DNA of 48,610 bases. It comes from Desulfurellales bacterium. GTDB taxonomy: Bacteria; Campylobacterota_A; Desulfurellia; Desulfurellales; Hippeaceae. Numbering within the stretch: the first letter of the stretch is position 1; every line of letters begins with the position of its first letter. The translations under genes were made by a program, and so were the position numbers. The stretch spans positions 1 through 48,610 of the forward strand of contig JALVUQ010000045.1 in the NCBI GenBank assembly GCA_027035575.1, given 5' to 3'. Below are positions 14,584-23,112 of this stretch, piece by piece. Under the pieces are notes generated by a model. The model was not told the origin of the DNA, did no database searches, and saw nothing but the letters and a program-made list of their open reading frames with translations.

Positions 14584-15544
14584 ACCTGAATTTCCTCATA
14601 AGCAAAATCAAAAACGGGCTGCCTATCATTGCCGTAATCACTCCAATCGGTATCTCCATAGGATAAACAATACTTTTTATAAGTGTATCAACGATAATTA
14701 AAAATATACCGCCCAAAAAGAACGTAAGCACGAAATTTAATTTATTGTCTTTGCCAAAGAGCATTTTCACTATGTGGGGCACAATAAGCCCAACAAAACC
14801 TATGGCTCCGCATTTGGAAACAACCACAGCCGTTATCAAAGAACCCAAGATATACTGCCTGTAAATTAGAGATTTTATATTCACTCCGGAGGTTTGGGCA
14901 AACTCCTCTCCCACGCCGTAAATATTGAGTTTTTCAGCATCAAAAAACATAACAACCGAAAAAAACGCAACAATAAAAAGAGAGAAAACCGCGGAATTTA
15001 AAGTTAAACCTGTTGTATCTCCGAGATACCACAAAAATATATTTTTAACAAAACGAGAGCTTAAAAATATGCTCATAACAGAAATAATGGAACTGTAAAA
15101 AAAGCCTACGGCAACACCCGTCAAAACCATTGACGAAGGGGCGTTATCCCTGTCTCTCAAAGCAAAAAACATAACAAAAAACACGGTAAAAACAGACAAA
15201 AGAAAACTTAAAACATAGGAATAGATTCCGCTTAAAAATATGCTTCCCAAAACATAGCCCAAAGCCGCCGCACCCGATATACCGAAAAGGTACGGCTCGG
15301 CAAGAGGATTTCTAACCAACGTCTGAAAACTCAAACCTACGATTGATAGCCCGGCTCCCACCGTAAAATCAGCCAAAATTCTCGGAAGCCTCAAATGAAC
15401 AACCAGAAGGCTGTTTTGACGGTCAAACAAATCGCTAAAAGGTATTGTTTTTCCGCCGTATCTTAATGCAAAAATCCCGACAAAGAGGCTTAAAAACAAC
15501 AAAAAAAAGATTAGTAGGAGGTTCTTTTTCTCAAATCCAAACAT
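14570..15544 (-). CDS. btuC: FecCD/BtuC family ABC transporter permease
   Basis: The 324-residue protein has about ten membrane helices. Family landmarks are LRLPRILADFTVGAGLSIVGLSFQTLVRNPLAEPYLFGISGAAALG in the N-terminal third (residues 50-95), GVAVGFFYSSII, and GFVGLIVPHIVKMLFG with D-N-K before the last helices. The start overlaps the 3' end of btuF by 34 bases. It forms the membrane channel of the BtuCDF-type importer. Confidence 0.93.
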   Translation of the reverse strand: MFGFEKKNLLLIFFLLFLSLFVGIFALRYGGKTIPFSDLFDRQNSLLVVHLRLPRILADFTVGAGLSIVGLSFQTLVRNPLAEPYLFGISGAAALGYVLGSIFLSGIYSYVLSFLLSVFTVFFVMFFALRDRDNAPSSMVLTGVAVGFFYSSIISVMSIFLSSRFVKNIFLWYLGDTTGLTLNSAVFSLFIVAFFSVVMFFDAEKLNIYGVGEEFAQTSGVNIKSLIYRQYILGSLITAVVVSKCGAIGFVGLIVPHIVKMLFGKDNKLNFVLTFFLGGIFLIIVDTLIKSIVYPMEIPIGVITAMIGSPFLILLMRKFRYAER

Positions 15545-16287
15545 GCATTTACTATCCTGTATGAAGGCCTGTTATATATATTCGGGTCAACTATGAGCAA
15601 CTTGGATTTCAAATGAAATCTTTTGATAAACGACCTTGCCATATCTATCTGTTTTTTTACACCCAAAGAAACTATTATGTAATCCGGCTGTTTTTTGATG
15701 ATATACTCCTTGTCAATAATAATAAACTCCAAAGCCTTGTCTTTCACGATGTTTCTAATGCCGGCACATCTTAATATGCTGTTTACAAAGGTGTTGCGGG
15801 TGGCGACAATCAAAGGCTGAACGCTCACAACAAAGATACCGGTTTTTTTTGCCGGCGGAAACTTTTTGTAATATTTTTCTATCTCTGCCACCACAGCATT
15901 AGGGTTTTTGTGAAATATTCCCGCAATATCCCTAATCATATAAATTATATCCGACACGTTTCTTGATGCGTAAAATCTGTTTTTTATGCCCAACTCGTTT
16001 AACTTGTTCTGCACACTTTTGTTCATTCCCTCTTTCATACCTATCACATAGTCCGGTTTAAGTTCCAATATTTTTTCTAAGTTAGGTCTGATATAACTGC
16101 CGACTTTTGTTATCTTTTTTGCTTTTTCAGGGTAGTTGCTAAACAGCGTATCCCCGACAATATCTCCTCCCAAACCGAGTTTAAATAAAATTTCGGTAGT
16201 TGAGGGAGACAGAGAAACTATACGCAAAGCATAACTGTTGGTTGAACAAAATATAATGAACAATACGGCAAAAATAAACTTTTTCAT
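15511..16287 (-). CDS. btuF: Periplasmic cobalamin-type substrate-binding protein (BtuF-like)
   Basis: A signal peptide (MKKFIFAVLFIIFCSTNSYA) leads into RIVSLSPSTTEILFKLGLG, the standard BtuF/TroA-fold opening. VGSYIRPNLEKILELKPDYVIG follows, and the C-terminal lobe contains PDYIIVSLG. The length of about 258 residues fits. An in-frame ATG lies 36 bases further upstream, but the ATG at 16285-16287 follows AGGGGG and begins directly with the signal peptide. It captures the corrinoid after BtuB transport and hands it to BtuCD. Confidence 0.9.
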   Translation of the reverse strand: MKKFIFAVLFIIFCSTNSYALRIVSLSPSTTEILFKLGLGGDIVGDTLFSNYPEKAKKITKVGSYIRPNLEKILELKPDYVIGMKEGMNKSVQNKLNELGIKNRFYASRNVSDIIYMIRDIAGIFHKNPNAVVAEIEKYYKKFPPAKKTGIFVVSVQPLIVATRNTFVNSILRCAGIRNIVKDKALEFIIIDKEYIIKKQPDYIIVSLGVKKQIDMARSFIKRFHLKSKLLIVDPNIYNRPSYRIVNACLDLRKRTSY

Positions 16288-16325
16288 ACGCTTTTTCCCC
16301 CTAAAAACAGACCGGATGCTCATTT

Positions 16326-16354
16326 AGAATACAACAATAATATCCAAATATCAA
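16326..16354 (-). promoter_or_regulatory. Promoter for btuFCD
   Basis: On the minus strand TTGATA (16349-16354), 17 bases and TATTCT (16326-16331) precede the btuF start by about 40 bases. No riboswitch core is visible between this promoter and btuF. Confidence 0.5.
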
Positions 16355-16470
16355 CAAGCTAAAATTTCAAAGACACGGATATTTTATGCCAAAACACACT
16401 CTTTTCTTGAAAAATATTAAAATTCATATAAACTAATGCTGCCAAATTTATTGCGATTGCGGAGGTGCAT

Positions 16471-17022
16471 ATGACATATGAAGAAGCAAGAAAATTGTTG
16501 GAGGAATATACGAAAAGTGAAAGCCTTTTAACACACGCAACCTGTGTTGAGACGGCTATGCGCTGCTATGCAAAGAAATTTAACGAAGATGAGGAAAAAT
16601 GGGCAGTAACGGGATTACTGCACGATTTCGACTATGAGAAATACCACGATGAGCATCCCTACAAGGGAGCTGAGATTTTAAAGGAGCAGGGCGTTGATGC
16701 CGATATCATAGAGGCTATTATGGGGCATGCGCAATACACGGGCGTAAAAAGAGAAACACTTATGGCAAAAGCACTTTTTGCCGTTGATGAGTTGAGCGGC
16801 TTTTTATATGCCTATGCACTGGTCAGGCCTACAAGAAACCTAAAAGACGTTAAACTGAAGTCAATTAAGAAAAAACTGAAAGACAAGGCTTTTGCAAAAG
16901 GTGTCAACAGAGAAGAGATTGAACTTGGAGCAAAAGAACTCGGTGTCGAGCTGTCCGACCACATACTTTTTGTTGCCGAGTGTCTGCAAAACAGTGCAAA
17001 AAATATAGGATTGGAAGAGTAA
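16471..17022 (+). CDS. HD domain protein (predicted metal-dependent phosphohydrolase)
   Basis: This 183-residue HD-domain protein has H in LLTHATCVETAMR, the HD pair in LLHDFDYEKYHDEHPYKG, and further metal ligands in IMGHAQYTG and FAVDELSGF. Proteins of this size and pattern (with DYEKYPDEHP-like and DELSGF motifs) are common single-domain hydrolases of unknown substrate, often annotated as HDIG proteins. A GTG at 16465 is in frame, but it is part of the GGAGG at 16461-16465; the ATG at 16471 lies five bases after it and is preferred. A weak promoter may be TTGAAA 16407 / TAAACT 16429. It precedes efp by a few bases. Confidence 0.88.
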   Translation: MTYEEARKLLEEYTKSESLLTHATCVETAMRCYAKKFNEDEEKWAVTGLLHDFDYEKYHDEHPYKGAEILKEQGVDADIIEAIMGHAQYTGVKRETLMAKALFAVDELSGFLYAYALVRPTRNLKDVKLKSIKKKLKDKAFAKGVNREEIELGAKELGVELSDHILFVAECLQNSAKNIGLEE

Positions 17023-17034
17023 GAAAGGAGAAGT

Positions 17035-17613
17035 GTGAAAATGGGAGAGATGATTGCCACAAACGAATTTAAAAGAGGGGTTAAACTTCAAATTGACAAC
17101 GACCCTTACGAGATAGTTGACTACGAACACGTTAAGCCAGGAAAAGGGCAGGCTTTTGTCAGGGTTAAGCTGAAAAATCTTAAAACAGGCAACGTGGTGG
17201 AGAAAACCTATAAATCGGGAACAAAACTCGACAAAGCGGATGTGGAAGAGAGGGTTATGCAGTATCTTTACAAAGACAGCGAAGGATTCCATTTTATGGA
17301 TACATCCAATTACGACCAGTTTTCCATAGATGAAAAGATTATGGGAGAGGCTGCAAACTTCATACAGGAAAACAAAGATGTATCTGTTATGCTCTACAAC
17401 GGAACACCAATAGGCGTATCTCTGCCGAACTTTGTGGAACTGAAGATTGTTGAAACGGAACCGGGCTTTAAGGGAGATACGGCTGCAACAGGCTCAAAAC
17501 CGGCAACACTTGAAACGGGCGCAATCGTTCAAGTCCCTTTTTTCTTAAAAGAAGGAGAAATAATAAAGATAGATACCCGCACCGGAGAATATGTTGAGCG
17601 TGTAAATAAATAG
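17035..17613 (+). CDS. efp: Translation elongation factor P
   Basis: EF-P relieves ribosome stalling at polyproline. The product is about 190 residues with the KOW-like N-domain (TNEFKRGVKLQIDNDPYEIVDYEHVKPGKGQAF), the acceptor loop lysine in PGKGQA, and two OB domains ending in IVQVPFFLKEGEIIKIDTRTGEYVERV. GTG at 17035, ATG at 17041 and ATG at 17050 are all possible starts. The AAGGAG at about 17024-17029 favours 17035 or 17041. A lysine at the loop tip suggests modification by EpmA-type lysylation or none; no modification genes are nearby. Confidence 0.96.
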   Translation: MKMGEMIATNEFKRGVKLQIDNDPYEIVDYEHVKPGKGQAFVRVKLKNLKTGNVVEKTYKSGTKLDKADVEERVMQYLYKDSEGFHFMDTSNYDQFSIDEKIMGEAANFIQENKDVSVMLYNGTPIGVSLPNFVELKIVETEPGFKGDTAATGSKPATLETGAIVQVPFFLKEGEIIKIDTRTGEYVERVNK

Positions 17614-17619
17614 ACGTTA

Positions 17620-18759
17620 ATGAAAAAGACAACGAATCCGGTCATTCTCCTTGCAGCCATAGCACTGGCTCATTTGGTGAATGACTGGTATTCGATTTTA
17701 ATACCCCCGGCTTTACCTTTAATAAAAAAGATGTACCACATAAATTATCTTCAATCCGGGCTTTTATTAAGTGTGCCCTATTTAACAAGTGCCGTCCTTC
17801 AATCGCCCATAGCTCACTTCAGCGAGCGTTATGCCAAAAGAAAATTTGCTCTTATTGCAGGCTTTCTCATACTTTCTGCATCATACATATTGTTTTATCT
17901 GTCAAATTCATACTACAGTGCTCTGTTTACAACCTTTTTCATAGGTATAGGGCTTGGAACATATCACCCACAGGGAATGGGAATATTGAGCGTCGTGTTT
18001 AAAGAAAAAAAAGGCACGGCAATAGGCATTAACGGAACAGGAGGCGCTTTGGGATTTTTCCTTGCACCGATAGCAATGGGATATCTGCTGTCGCTCTACA
18101 ACACAAAGGCGTTTTTAATAGTCTCCATACCCGGCGTAGTAATAGCCCTTCTTATCCTTATTATTGTTAAAATAGAAGAAAAACCCATAAAAACAACAAT
18201 GAAAAGCACTTTAACAAAAGAACTCGTGCTTCTCGGCTTTATTGCCATAGTGATACCGTTTTTTTCAAGAGGAATCAGTTCATTTTTACCGTCCTATTTT
18301 TATGCAAAAGGCTCTTCGATATTAAACGCAAATTTGAAAGCCTCCGTTATGCTGTTTGCCGGAATGGTTGCTCAACCGCTTGGAGGATACATATCCGATA
18401 AACTCGGAAGAAGAAAAACCATATCGTTCAGTTATTTCTTGATGGGCGTGTTTTTACTCCTTTTCATTGCGTACACAAACATAATTTTCTTATTTTTTAT
18501 GGGATTTTTTATGTCCCTGTCGATACCGGTAAGACACGCCTTTGCCGCTGAAATCGGCGGTAAAAAGGTCAATACCAACATAGCCGTAGTTTTCGGTATG
18601 GTTATGATTGCATCATCTGTTGCCCCGAGTGTTGTTGGAGCTTTGGCAGATAGTTTCGGTTTTAAAGTTGCCTTCGGATTCAACGCATTGATAGCATTTG
18701 CAGGAAGTATGCTTGTCTGGACCATTAAAAAGGATAATAAAACACCCTCAATTTCTTAA
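17620..18759 (+). CDS. MFS transporter, fosmidomycin-resistance (Fsr) family
   Basis: The 379-residue, 12-helix major facilitator protein has the Fsr-family signature AHLVNDWYSILIPPALP at the first helix, GTYHPQGMGI in helix 4 and GGALGFFLAPI in helix 5. DKLGRRKTI lies in the loop between helices 8 and 9. Such proteins export small anionic compounds; the physiological substrate is unknown and drug resistance should not be assumed. It begins seven bases after the efp stop, so the two are probably co-transcribed. A shared terminator follows. Confidence 0.88.
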   Translation: MKKTTNPVILLAAIALAHLVNDWYSILIPPALPLIKKMYHINYLQSGLLLSVPYLTSAVLQSPIAHFSERYAKRKFALIAGFLILSASYILFYLSNSYYSALFTTFFIGIGLGTYHPQGMGILSVVFKEKKGTAIGINGTGGALGFFLAPIAMGYLLSLYNTKAFLIVSIPGVVIALLILIIVKIEEKPIKTTMKSTLTKELVLLGFIAIVIPFFSRGISSFLPSYFYAKGSSILNANLKASVMLFAGMVAQPLGGYISDKLGRRKTISFSYFLMGVFLLLFIAYTNIIFLFFMGFFMSLSIPVRHAFAAEIGGKKVNTNIAVVFGMVMIASSVAPSVVGALADSFGFKVAFGFNALIAFAGSMLVWTIKKDNKTPSIS

Positions 18760-18803
18760 AAACAATCTCATAGGTTCAAATTAAACGGTATGCAAAAGGA
18801 AAG

Positions 18804-18830
18804 AAAGCGCTTTTTGAACAAAGCGCTTTA
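18804..18830. terminator. Bidirectional terminator between the MFS gene and porB
   Basis: A ten-base-pair stem (18804-18813 AAAGCGCTTT with 18820-18829 AAAGCGCTTT) closes a six-base loop. It lies between convergent genes, 45 bases after the MFS stop and directly before the porB stop. Flanking T-rich and A-rich arms suit use in either direction, although the T-tract after the stem is short. Confidence 0.65.
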
Positions 18831-18831
18831 A

Positions 18832-19701
18832 TCAACACTCGAATTTTTTAGTGAGTTTCTCCCATCTCTGCTTAATATTTTCGGTTATTATTTCTGCTTC
18901 CTTGTCATCGAGGTGTTTAAATCTTCCCTGAAGATAGAGATACTCCCTAACGTCCGTAAATTTCGGTTTTCTTGTTAATTTATGCACACCGTTTTCAATT
19001 TCATACAAGGGGAATATACCCGTTTCAACAGCCAATTTTGCAATTTCAACCGATTTTGATTCTACGGATTTGTGCCCCGGAGGACAGGGTGAGAACAGGT
19101 GTATCAATTTAAATCCTCTGGTGTTTTTAGCCTTTTCAAATTTCTTCATCAAGTCTTTAGGATAGGCTATAGTGGCAGAAGCAATATACGGAACCTCGTG
19201 TGCGTTCACTATCTCCATCAAATCTTTTTTTGGTCTGTCTTTTTGTATCGGAGGAGGTGTTGTCGTTGTTGCAGCACCGTAAGGCGTTGCGGAGCTCCTT
19301 TGAATTCCGGTATTCATATACGCTTCATTGTCGTAACATACGTATATTATATCATCGTTTCTCTCCGCTGCTCCGCTTAAAGCCTGTAGTCCTATATCGA
19401 AGGTTCCGCCGTCTCCGGCCCAACCCATAACCGTTATATCACTTTTACCCTGCATATCAAACGAAGCCTTTATCCCGCTTGCAACGGCTGCCGTTGTTTC
19501 AAAAGCAGTATGAAAAACAGGAACACCCGCATAGTTCTTGCCGTGAGGACCATTGATGATAGTCCAGCAGCAGGCAGGTATCACAATAACGGTTTTCCTT
19601 CCCAAAGCTTTAAGTGCCAGTCTCATTGAGAGCGTGGCGCCACAACCCGGACAAGCCAGGTGGTTAGCCTGCAATATTTCATCTCTGTTTATTTTTTTCA
19701 T
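18832..19701 (-). CDS. porB: Pyruvate/2-oxoacid:ferredoxin oxidoreductase, beta subunit
   Basis: The 289-residue TPP-binding subunit has the Fe-S ligating CPGCG (C17, C20), a cysteine in PACCW and one in SPCPPGHK. The TPP/Mg motif is GWAGDGGTFDIGLQAL, then YDNEAYMNTGIQRS. With PorA and PorG it converts a 2-oxoacid and CoA to acyl-CoA, CO2 and reduced ferredoxin, or runs in reverse for CO2 fixation. YMNTGIQRS and the TP-rich stretch resemble pyruvate-type enzymes, but other 2-oxoacids cannot be excluded. It is the last gene of porGAB; its start overlaps the porA stop by four bases. Confidence 0.94.
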   Translation of the reverse strand: MKKINRDEILQANHLACPGCGATLSMRLALKALGRKTVIVIPACCWTIINGPHGKNYAGVPVFHTAFETTAAVASGIKASFDMQGKSDITVMGWAGDGGTFDIGLQALSGAAERNDDIIYVCYDNEAYMNTGIQRSSATPYGAATTTTPPPIQKDRPKKDLMEIVNAHEVPYIASATIAYPKDLMKKFEKAKNTRGFKLIHLFSPCPPGHKSVESKSVEIAKLAVETGIFPLYEIENGVHKLTRKPKFTDVREYLYLQGRFKHLDDKEAEIITENIKQRWEKLTKKFEC

Positions 19702-20837
19702 TTTTCACTCCACAAATAGCTATCTTCTTTAACCTTACCGTCAAGAACGTCTCTAACGGCATTAACCATATCGTCCTCTGTTACGTCGTATCCTCCGAGA
19801 CCGCAAACATAACCTACAACATTCCCAAGCCCCAAAGAACCGGTAACCTCGTCTTTCACTATTCCGCCTTTGCCGTGAGATATGTTTCTGTCAAAAACAA
19901 CGATATGCTTAACATTTTTCAGCTCGGCATCCAAATATTTTTTAGGGAAAGGCCTAAACATATTTATTTTAACGAGTTTTGATTTTATGCCGGAGTTATT
20001 CAAAACATCAACGGCTAAATGGGCTGTCTCGGCTATGGAACCCAAAGCGACAACTGCAACCTCAGCGCTGTTTTCACCGTAAATCTCAAGTTCTTTGTAT
20101 TTCCTGCCGGATATATCGTAAAATTGCTCACTAAGCTCATCAAAAGCCTCAGCCGCACTAAACACGGCTTTGTTTTGCTCTAATTTTATAGGCATATAAT
20201 CTTTGGGAAAAGCCAGTGCTCCGAATGCTTTTGGGTCATCTATGTCGAGCACTTCTCTTTTTTCTTTAATCTTAATAAAATCGTCTATTTCATCCTCAAA
20301 AATCTCAACCGGCTCTTTTGTATGGGTCACCAAAAATCCGTCCATACAAACCATTGCCGGTATTTTAACTCTCTCTGCCACTCTAAAGGCAATAAACAAC
20401 AAATCGTAAGCCTCTTGGGAGTTGGAAGCGTAAAATTGAATCCAACCCGTGTCCCTTTGAGCAAGAGAGTCCGTTTGCTCAGCCCATATACTCCACGGAG
20501 GCGCAACCGCTCTGTTTGCATTTGCCATAACTATGGGCAATCTCGCTCCGCTTGCCCAGTGCAAAACCTCGTGCATTAAAAGCAAACCTTGAGAGCTTGT
20601 AGCCGTGAATACCCTGCCTCCGGCAATAGAAGCCCCCATAGCCGCAGCCATTGCAGAATGTTCGGACTCTACCTTAATAAATCTGGTATTCATCTCGCCT
20701 TTTGCTATAAAATCGGCTATCTTTTCTATAATCGATGTTTGCGGTGTTATCGGATAAGCGCTTATAACATCCACAAAACTCTGCTTTGCCGCATACGCTA
20801 CCGCATCGTTTCCACCTATAACTATCTTTTTGCTCAT
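19698..20837 (-). CDS. porA: Pyruvate/2-oxoacid:ferredoxin oxidoreductase, alpha subunit
   Basis: The 379-residue subunit has the TPP-facing loop SAYPITPQTSIIEKI, the VESEHSAMAAAMGASIAGGRVFTATSS region, and the C-terminal domain with GSIAETAHLAVDVLNN and the VVFDRNISHGKGG motif. It supplies the substrate and pyrimidine-binding half of the active site. Start and stop codons overlap porG upstream and porB downstream by four bases each, indicating tight co-translation. Confidence 0.94.
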   Translation of the reverse strand: MSKKIVIGGNDAVAYAAKQSFVDVISAYPITPQTSIIEKIADFIAKGEMNTRFIKVESEHSAMAAAMGASIAGGRVFTATSSQGLLLMHEVLHWASGARLPIVMANANRAVAPPWSIWAEQTDSLAQRDTGWIQFYASNSQEAYDLLFIAFRVAERVKIPAMVCMDGFLVTHTKEPVEIFEDEIDDFIKIKEKREVLDIDDPKAFGALAFPKDYMPIKLEQNKAVFSAAEAFDELSEQFYDISGRKYKELEIYGENSAEVAVVALGSIAETAHLAVDVLNNSGIKSKLVKINMFRPFPKKYLDAELKNVKHIVVFDRNISHGKGGIVKDEVTGSLGLGNVVGYVCGLGGYDVTEDDMVNAVRDVLDGKVKEDSYLWSEK

Positions 20838-21370
20838 AATTCCCTCACTCTCTCGTAAGCCAATCTGGCAGCTTCTATATTAACATCCGAATGCTTGCCT
20901 ATTTTTTCATTTAAAACCCTGGCAAGATTTTCAAAGGAGTAATCGCCGGCAACCTTACAAAAAGCACCTAAAAGTGCCGTATTTATTATAGGCATAGCAG
21001 GTGTGCCGAGATTTAAAGACAACGCTATGGTATTGGCATCAACAACAAATATTCTGGCGTTTGTCTCTGCTTTTTTGATGCTGCCGGATATATTCAAAAG
21101 GACAACACCGTTTTCTTTAACCCTAATGTTTTCAAGAAGACTGGTGTTAAATACTACAACCATATCGGGAAGCGTGACCGTGTATCTGTTGTATATTCTT
21201 TTGCCCTTCTCCACTCTGACATAAGCGTTGGATGGTGAACCTCTCCTTTCGGCACCGTAAGATGGCATAAATTGAACATTATACCCCTCGTAAAAATAGA
21301 TGTTGGCAAGCATTTCACCGGATAGAACAATTCCTTGCCCGCCTCGTCCGTGTAAACCTATCTCTCTCAT
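20834..21370 (-). CDS. porG: Pyruvate/2-oxoacid:ferredoxin oxidoreductase, gamma subunit
   Basis: This is a 178-residue gamma subunit, recognised by GLHGRGGQGIVLSGEMLANI, the PSYGAERRGSPSNAYVR segment and GTPAMPIINTALLGAF. The ATG at 21368-21370 lies six bases after AAAGGGG; a TTG two codons upstream is less likely. The small ferredoxin-like delta subunit gene normally found next to porG is not between porG and porA nor elsewhere in this window, so electrons may go to a separate ferredoxin. Confidence 0.93.
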   Translation of the reverse strand: MREIGLHGRGGQGIVLSGEMLANIYFYEGYNVQFMPSYGAERRGSPSNAYVRVEKGKRIYNRYTVTLPDMVVVFNTSLLENIRVKENGVVLLNISGSIKKAETNARIFVVDANTIALSLNLGTPAMPIINTALLGAFCKVAGDYSFENLARVLNEKIGKHSDVNIEAARLAYERVREL

Positions 21371-21494
21371 AAACAACCCCTTTTCAAAACTCGAATAAAA
21401 ACAAAGTTCAAAAAAATAATTCTTGAAATTCGAATAATATATAAAAACGAACGATTTGTAAACCTTATTGTTTATAAAAAGGGTAGAAAGGGGT

Positions 21495-21525
21495 GCCGGT
21501 TAACCTTAAAAAGTCAACCGGCTTG
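21495..21525 (-). terminator. Weak stem-loop after the FadL gene
   Basis: Seven base pairs (GCCGGTT at 21495-21501 with AACCGGC at 21516-21522) enclose a 14-base loop, 20 bases after the stop of the minus-strand FadL gene. The run after the stem on the minus strand is C- and T-rich rather than a clean T-tract, so termination is uncertain. Confidence 0.4.
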
Positions 21526-21542
21526 TGTGACGTAGGCTTATT

Positions 21543-22847
21543 TTAGAAGTTGTATGTCGCTTCGATCGCAAATGTATCCTGATACATCTTTGCTTCGGTT
21601 TCTGGACCATACATCATTTGGTCTTGCATTGTCGTATTTCTATGCGTTTGTTTATGTTCGAATGCGTGGGCATATGCAAAAGAGAGTTCTAGATTTCTAT
21701 TTATTTTATAACTTGCACCTGCCGTCACATGGGTTTCAACTACAGCAGGAGCCACTATATTTGCATTTAAATCGCTGTCGTCAATCGGGCTTTTGGCGTA
21801 GTTAAAACCGGCTCTCAACGTCAAAGCCCTCGTTGCATAATACTCGGCACCCAAAGCATAAACCCATTGATTGTCCCAATGAAACGGCCATTTATCGATA
21901 GCCAACCCCGAAACACTCGGCTCGTTCATAACATCGTGATAGTTAATCCATCTTACATCGGCTTCAAGTCTCAGTTTTCTGATGGGCCTGAAATTAACAC
22001 CGAATGCAAACTCACGAGGCATATCAAGTCTCATTTCAACCTTATCGCCCGTAATCATTAAGCCGTTACCCGGCAGAGTATTCCACTCAAGCTTTTGCAT
22101 CCATCTTTTTGATTTATATACAAAACCGAACTGAAGCATATCATTTAATTTGTAAACAACTCCCAAGTCGAAACCGATACCGTACGCATTTGCAGTATCA
22201 AGAGAATCCGTATGAACACCCGGTGAAGGAAGCCCCATTTGTTGATTAGTGTAAACCCCGTGACCAAAAGTATTTTTATAATCAGGAACATTCCAACCAA
22301 ATTCCATCTGGAGTGCCTGATAAACAAAAGCCGGAGCAAACCCAACTGACAAATGTCCGTTAACCCTGTAGGCAACACCCAAAACCATCTGCATCATCTG
22401 CATTTGGGAGTATGCCTTCTTCAGCCAACCGCCGTTTGTCAAGTTGTTGGAGCTCCAATCAACACCCATACCGGACGTACCGTACATTCCGACACCGTAA
22501 ACAAAGTGAGGCGTGTCGCAGTTACAACCAAGCGGGTTATAAGCAAACCCGGCGGAAGGAATCATAAAAACATTTGAATCGCTGTCGTTGCCGTTCAGCT
22601 TTCTTCTTGGGACAAAAACAGCACCTCCGATATCAAATGTAGTGTTTGTTAGCCAGGCAATTCCCGCAGGGTTTTGTAAAATCGTTGAAGCATCCTGGGG
22701 GTTTGCCACTACGGCGCCTGCCATTCCAAGAGATTTGGCACCGGTAGCTATCATATAATAGCCGTTTGTTGCATTGGAAACCGAAGCAGCTCCAATAACC
22801 AAGCCGGCTGCCAAAACAGCACTAAATAGTTTTTTCTTAAACCTCAT
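21543..22847 (-). CDS. FadL/OmpP1/TodX family outer membrane transport protein
   Basis: The 434-residue protein has a signal peptide (hydrophobic at residues 7-24, ending near SNA). The family's N-terminal hatch follows: NGYYMIATGAKSLGMAGAVVANPQDASTILQNPAGIA. A long beta-barrel follows, ending in the C-terminal phenylalanine (TFAIEATYNF). FadL channels pass hydrophobic molecules such as fatty acids laterally into the outer membrane. Internal Met- and Gln-rich stretches (around MQMMQM and MQDQMMYG) are noticeable. The ATG at 22845-22847 follows TAGGAGG with a suitable gap; an ATG 21 bases upstream lies before the Shine-Dalgarno sequence. It is a single gene with its own promoter. Confidence 0.9.
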   Translation of the reverse strand: MRFKKKLFSAVLAAGLVIGAASVSNATNGYYMIATGAKSLGMAGAVVANPQDASTILQNPAGIAWLTNTTFDIGGAVFVPRRKLNGNDSDSNVFMIPSAGFAYNPLGCNCDTPHFVYGVGMYGTSGMGVDWSSNNLTNGGWLKKAYSQMQMMQMVLGVAYRVNGHLSVGFAPAFVYQALQMEFGWNVPDYKNTFGHGVYTNQQMGLPSPGVHTDSLDTANAYGIGFDLGVVYKLNDMLQFGFVYKSKRWMQKLEWNTLPGNGLMITGDKVEMRLDMPREFAFGVNFRPIRKLRLEADVRWINYHDVMNEPSVSGLAIDKWPFHWDNQWVYALGAEYYATRALTLRAGFNYAKSPIDDSDLNANIVAPAVVETHVTAGASYKINRNLELSFAYAHAFEHKQTHRNTTMQDQMMYGPETEAKMYQDTFAIEATYNF

Positions 22848-22912
22848 AGAAAAACCTCCTAAATACAATAAGTTTCATACCTATATTACTTAGGTACTAC
22901 AAAATCTTCCTA

Positions 22913-22941
22913 TTAATATAACTTTCTAATCTATTTGTCAA
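22913..22941 (-). promoter_or_regulatory. Promoter for the FadL gene
   Basis: On the minus strand a perfect TTGACA (22936-22941), 17 bases, then TATTAA (22913-22918). The ATG is about 66 bases downstream of the -10. Confidence 0.6.
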
Positions 22942-23112
22942 TAAAAAAATATATTTTTATTAAAATTTCCGTTGCAATTCATATTAACTATTTCAGATAG
23001 CACTTTGTATTCCAATAAGCCGTATGAAAACAGATTTTATTGTGAAATAGAGAAGGTCTTATAAATTTCCTCTTTTTTAAAAAACGTTCTTTAAGTATCG
23101 TATTTTTTTGGC

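Noticed and set aside
17620-18759. MFS gene as a proven drug-resistance determinant
   Set aside because: Only family resemblance to Fsr is visible; many members have unknown native substrates.
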